This document shows positions 15,255 through 16,892 of a stretch of DNA of 16,892 nucleotides, one piece after another (within the stretch, counting starts at the first letter, position 1; every line of letters begins with the position of its first letter). Made by a program: the position numbers and the translations under genes. The notes under the pieces are model-generated. The model worked only from the letters and a program-made list of their open reading frames with translations. It ran no database searches and had not been told where the DNA came from. The DNA comes from an uncultured Bacteroidota bacterium. Its GTDB lineage: Bacteria; Bacteroidota; Bacteroidia; Chitinophagales; Chitinophagaceae. Where the stretch lies: contig CAIJZG010000211.1 in the NCBI GenBank assembly GCA_903825065.1, positions 1-16,892 of the forward strand. The letters are read 5' to 3'.

Positions 15255-16445
15255 ATGCAAAATATAGCCATGCTAGGTTCCGGTTTTATCGGAAGGTTTT
15301 ATGCTGATGCATTACAAGGATATCGATCAAAAGATAAAGTAGTGAGTATTTATTCTCGCAGAGAAGAGAGTGCTAAAAAATTTGCTGAGGACTATCAATG
15401 CAAACATTGGACTACTGAAATGGAAGAAGCCATTGCTCATCCCGATGTTAGTATTGTATGTATAGCATTACCGAATAATTTACATGAAGCTGCTGTGATG
15501 CTTTGTTGTAAACATAAAAAAGCTGTAATGACAACTAAACCACTCGGTAGAAATGCAGCAGAGGCAAAGCGAATGCTAGTAGCTGTTGAAGAAGCCGGCA
15601 TATTTAATGGTTACTTAGAAGATCTTGTATATACTCCAAAATTCCTGAAAGCAGAAGCTAGTGTACGGGAAGGTGCATTGGGGAGAATACTATGGGCAAA
15701 GTCTAGAGAAACCCACCCTGGTCCGCATAGCGAATGGTTCTGGGATATAGAGCAAGCAGGCGGTGGATGTATTCTTGATCTTGGATGCCATTGTGTAGAA
15801 ATTTCCAGAAGCTATATTGGGAAAGATATTAAACCTATTGAAGTTATGTGTTGGGCAGATACACAAGTGAAACCAATTGATGCAGAAGATCATGCTATTG
15901 GATTAGTCAAATATGAGAATGGTGCAATTGGTCAGTTTGAAGTTAGTTGGACATTCCGTGGCGGATTGGACCTACGTGATGAAGTAATGGGATCAGAAGG
16001 TACCATCTGGGTAAATAGTTTCTTGCGTACTGGTTTCGAAATGTTCACTACCGGTAAAGGTGGCGATTATATTGCAGAAAAAGCAGAAAGCAATACCGGT
16101 TGGCTATTTCCTGTGGGTGATGAATTAAATGAATTAGGGTATAACCATATGTTTATGGATATGTTTAATGCCTTAGAAAAAGGGGCTGCTCCTAAAGAAA
16201 CATTTTATGATGGCTATGTGGTGAACGCCGTTTTAGATGCCGCATATAAATCAGCAAAAACTAAACTCTGGGAACCTGTTCAGTTAGATATTTGGAGAGG
16301 CAAATCTGGATTAACTAAAGAAAGTCATTTAACAGACCATGATGCAGATCATTGGTTGATCAAAGAAGAAATGACACATTTTGGTGCAAAAAAATTGATC
16401 CTGAAAAATAAAACAACCGGAAAAATTACTGAACAACTTATTTAA
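15255..16445 (+). CDS. Gfo/Idh/MocA-family NAD(P)-dependent sugar oxidoreductase
   Basis: 396 residues: N-terminal Rossmann domain with GSGFIG (8-13) and the TKPLGRN motif (Lys95, the family's EKP lysine), then the alpha/beta substrate domain with DLGCHCVEI (Asp175 and His179 as the likely catalytic pair with Lys95). Members oxidise or reduce a sugar, inositol or sugar-derived hydroxyl using NAD(P). There is no signal peptide, so it acts in the cytoplasm. The first motif position is T rather than the usual E in EKP; the lysine is kept. It lies between the transporter and a Dabb-domain gene (23 nt). Gfo/Idh with ThuA and a NupG-type transporter is a recurrent set in sugar and 3-keto-glycoside loci (general knowledge); the substrate here is unknown. 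Confidence 0.87.
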   Translation: MQNIAMLGSGFIGRFYADALQGYRSKDKVVSIYSRREESAKKFAEDYQCKHWTTEMEEAIAHPDVSIVCIALPNNLHEAAVMLCCKHKKAVMTTKPLGRNAAEAKRMLVAVEEAGIFNGYLEDLVYTPKFLKAEASVREGALGRILWAKSRETHPGPHSEWFWDIEQAGGGCILDLGCHCVEISRSYIGKDIKPIEVMCWADTQVKPIDAEDHAIGLVKYENGAIGQFEVSWTFRGGLDLRDEVMGSEGTIWVNSFLRTGFEMFTTGKGGDYIAEKAESNTGWLFPVGDELNELGYNHMFMDMFNALEKGAAPKETFYDGYVVNAVLDAAYKSAKTKLWEPVQLDIWRGKSGLTKESHLTDHDADHWLIKEEMTHFGAKKLILKNKTTGKITEQLI

Positions 16446-16468
16446 AATAAAAAGTAAAAAAAATAATT

Positions 16469-16786
16469 ATGTTATCACAAGACCTGTTTGTTCACCATGT
16501 TTATTTTTGGTTAGAGAATACTGAAAGCGAAGCCGATCGTGATGCTTTGTTAGAAGGATTAAAGAAACTAAGTGCCGTTCCAACAATACAACAATTTCAT
16601 ATTGGAGTTCCTGCTGCAACTAATCGAGATGTTATTGATAGAAGCTATGCTTGTTCTTGGTTAGCGCTTTTTGCAAATCCCGACGATCAATCATCATATC
16701 AAACAGATCCTATTCATCTGCATTTTATAGACACCTGTGGCCATTTATGGAAGAAAGTTGTAGTATATGATTCCATCGGAGTTTAA
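16469..16786 (+). CDS. Dabb-domain protein (stress-responsive alpha/beta barrel)
   Basis: 105-residue small cytoplasmic protein consisting of one Dabb domain, a dimeric ferredoxin-like alpha/beta barrel. Visible are VHHVYFWLE (8-16), the LKKLSAVPTIQQFHIG strand (31-46) and a C-terminal histidine-rich stretch with DPIHLHFID (80-88). Members of this fold range from a polyketide cyclase to proteins of unknown role; no reaction can be assigned. It follows the Gfo/Idh gene by 23 nt and is the last gene before a strong terminator, so it belongs to the transporter-oxidoreductase operon and may act on the same substrate. Confidence 0.82.
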   Translation: MLSQDLFVHHVYFWLENTESEADRDALLEGLKKLSAVPTIQQFHIGVPAATNRDVIDRSYACSWLALFANPDDQSSYQTDPIHLHFIDTCGHLWKKVVVYDSIGV

Positions 16787-16806
16787 TCCAAAATTAATTT
16801 TTTCAC

Positions 16807-16849
16807 AAAAAAAGCGAAGTACATTTTCATTGGCACTTCGCTTTTTTTT
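16807..16849 (+). terminator. Strong intrinsic terminator, bidirectional in form
   Basis: An 8-bp perfect core stem, AGCGAAGT (16813-16820) with ACTTCGCT (16835-16842), extends into an A-run on the left and a T-run on the right, giving up to 14 pairs around a 14-nt loop. It begins 20 nt after the Dabb stop and ends the plus-strand operon. The A-tract would also serve a minus-strand transcript from the right. Nothing else is seen from 16850 to 16892. Confidence 0.9.
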
Positions 16850-16892
16850 ACTCTTATCTTTCACTATTATTACTTATCTCTTCATTTATTCC

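Overview
The window looks like a chromosome segment of a Bacteroidota bacterium, most likely of the Chitinophagaceae or a close relative. The DNA is AT-rich, Shine-Dalgarno sequences are poor, several intergenic regions carry the Bacteroidota -7 element TAnnTTTG, and the gene content fits (a sphingolipid cassette, GH130/ThuA/Gfo-Idh sugar genes, a NorBC-like pair). The genus cannot be fixed from sequence alone. There is no sign of phage, IS element, CRISPR array, tRNA or rRNA.

Layout. (1) 1-2645 is a methionine/sulfur locus: a truncated homoserine O-acetyltransferase (metX, minus strand, running off the left edge), divergent from an OsmC-family thiol protein and a MetZ-like O-acyl-homoserine sulfhydrylase. 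(2) 2861-5635 holds two tandem beta-eliminating lyases. Active-site residues identify the first as tryptophanase (tnaA) and the second as tyrosine phenol-lyase (tpl). Together they would convert Trp and Tyr to indole or phenol plus pyruvate and ammonia. A 14-codon Trp-containing mini-ORF and a hairpin lie just upstream. (3) 5666-9074, minus strand, is a complete bacterial ceramide cassette in pathway order: serine palmitoyltransferase (spt), GNAT-fold bacterial ceramide synthase (bcerS) and NAD-dependent ceramide reductase (cerR). (4) 9255-10983 is a two-gene NorC/NorB-like heme-copper oxidase unit. Its large subunit lacks several canonical NO-reductase metal ligands. (5) 10986-13911, minus strand, is an exported carbohydrate operon: YdjC/ChbG-like deacetylase, ThuA-domain protein and a GH130 lipoprotein. 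(6) 14022-16786, plus strand, is divergent from it: an NupG-type MFS transporter, a Gfo/Idh/MocA oxidoreductase and a Dabb-domain protein, closed by a strong terminator.

Working together: regions 5 and 6 read as one divergent sugar or glycoside catabolic locus, with cell-envelope hydrolysis and deacetylation followed by uptake and cytoplasmic oxidation. Region 3 would make the dihydroceramide core of membrane sphingolipids. Region 4 is a respiratory or detoxifying membrane complex of uncertain chemistry. The most unusual items are the altered active site of the NorB-like protein and the tnaA-tpl pair with its leader.

No gene-free stretch exceeds 300 bases. The longest gaps (2646-2860 and 9075-9254) hold the candidate regulatory elements listed below.
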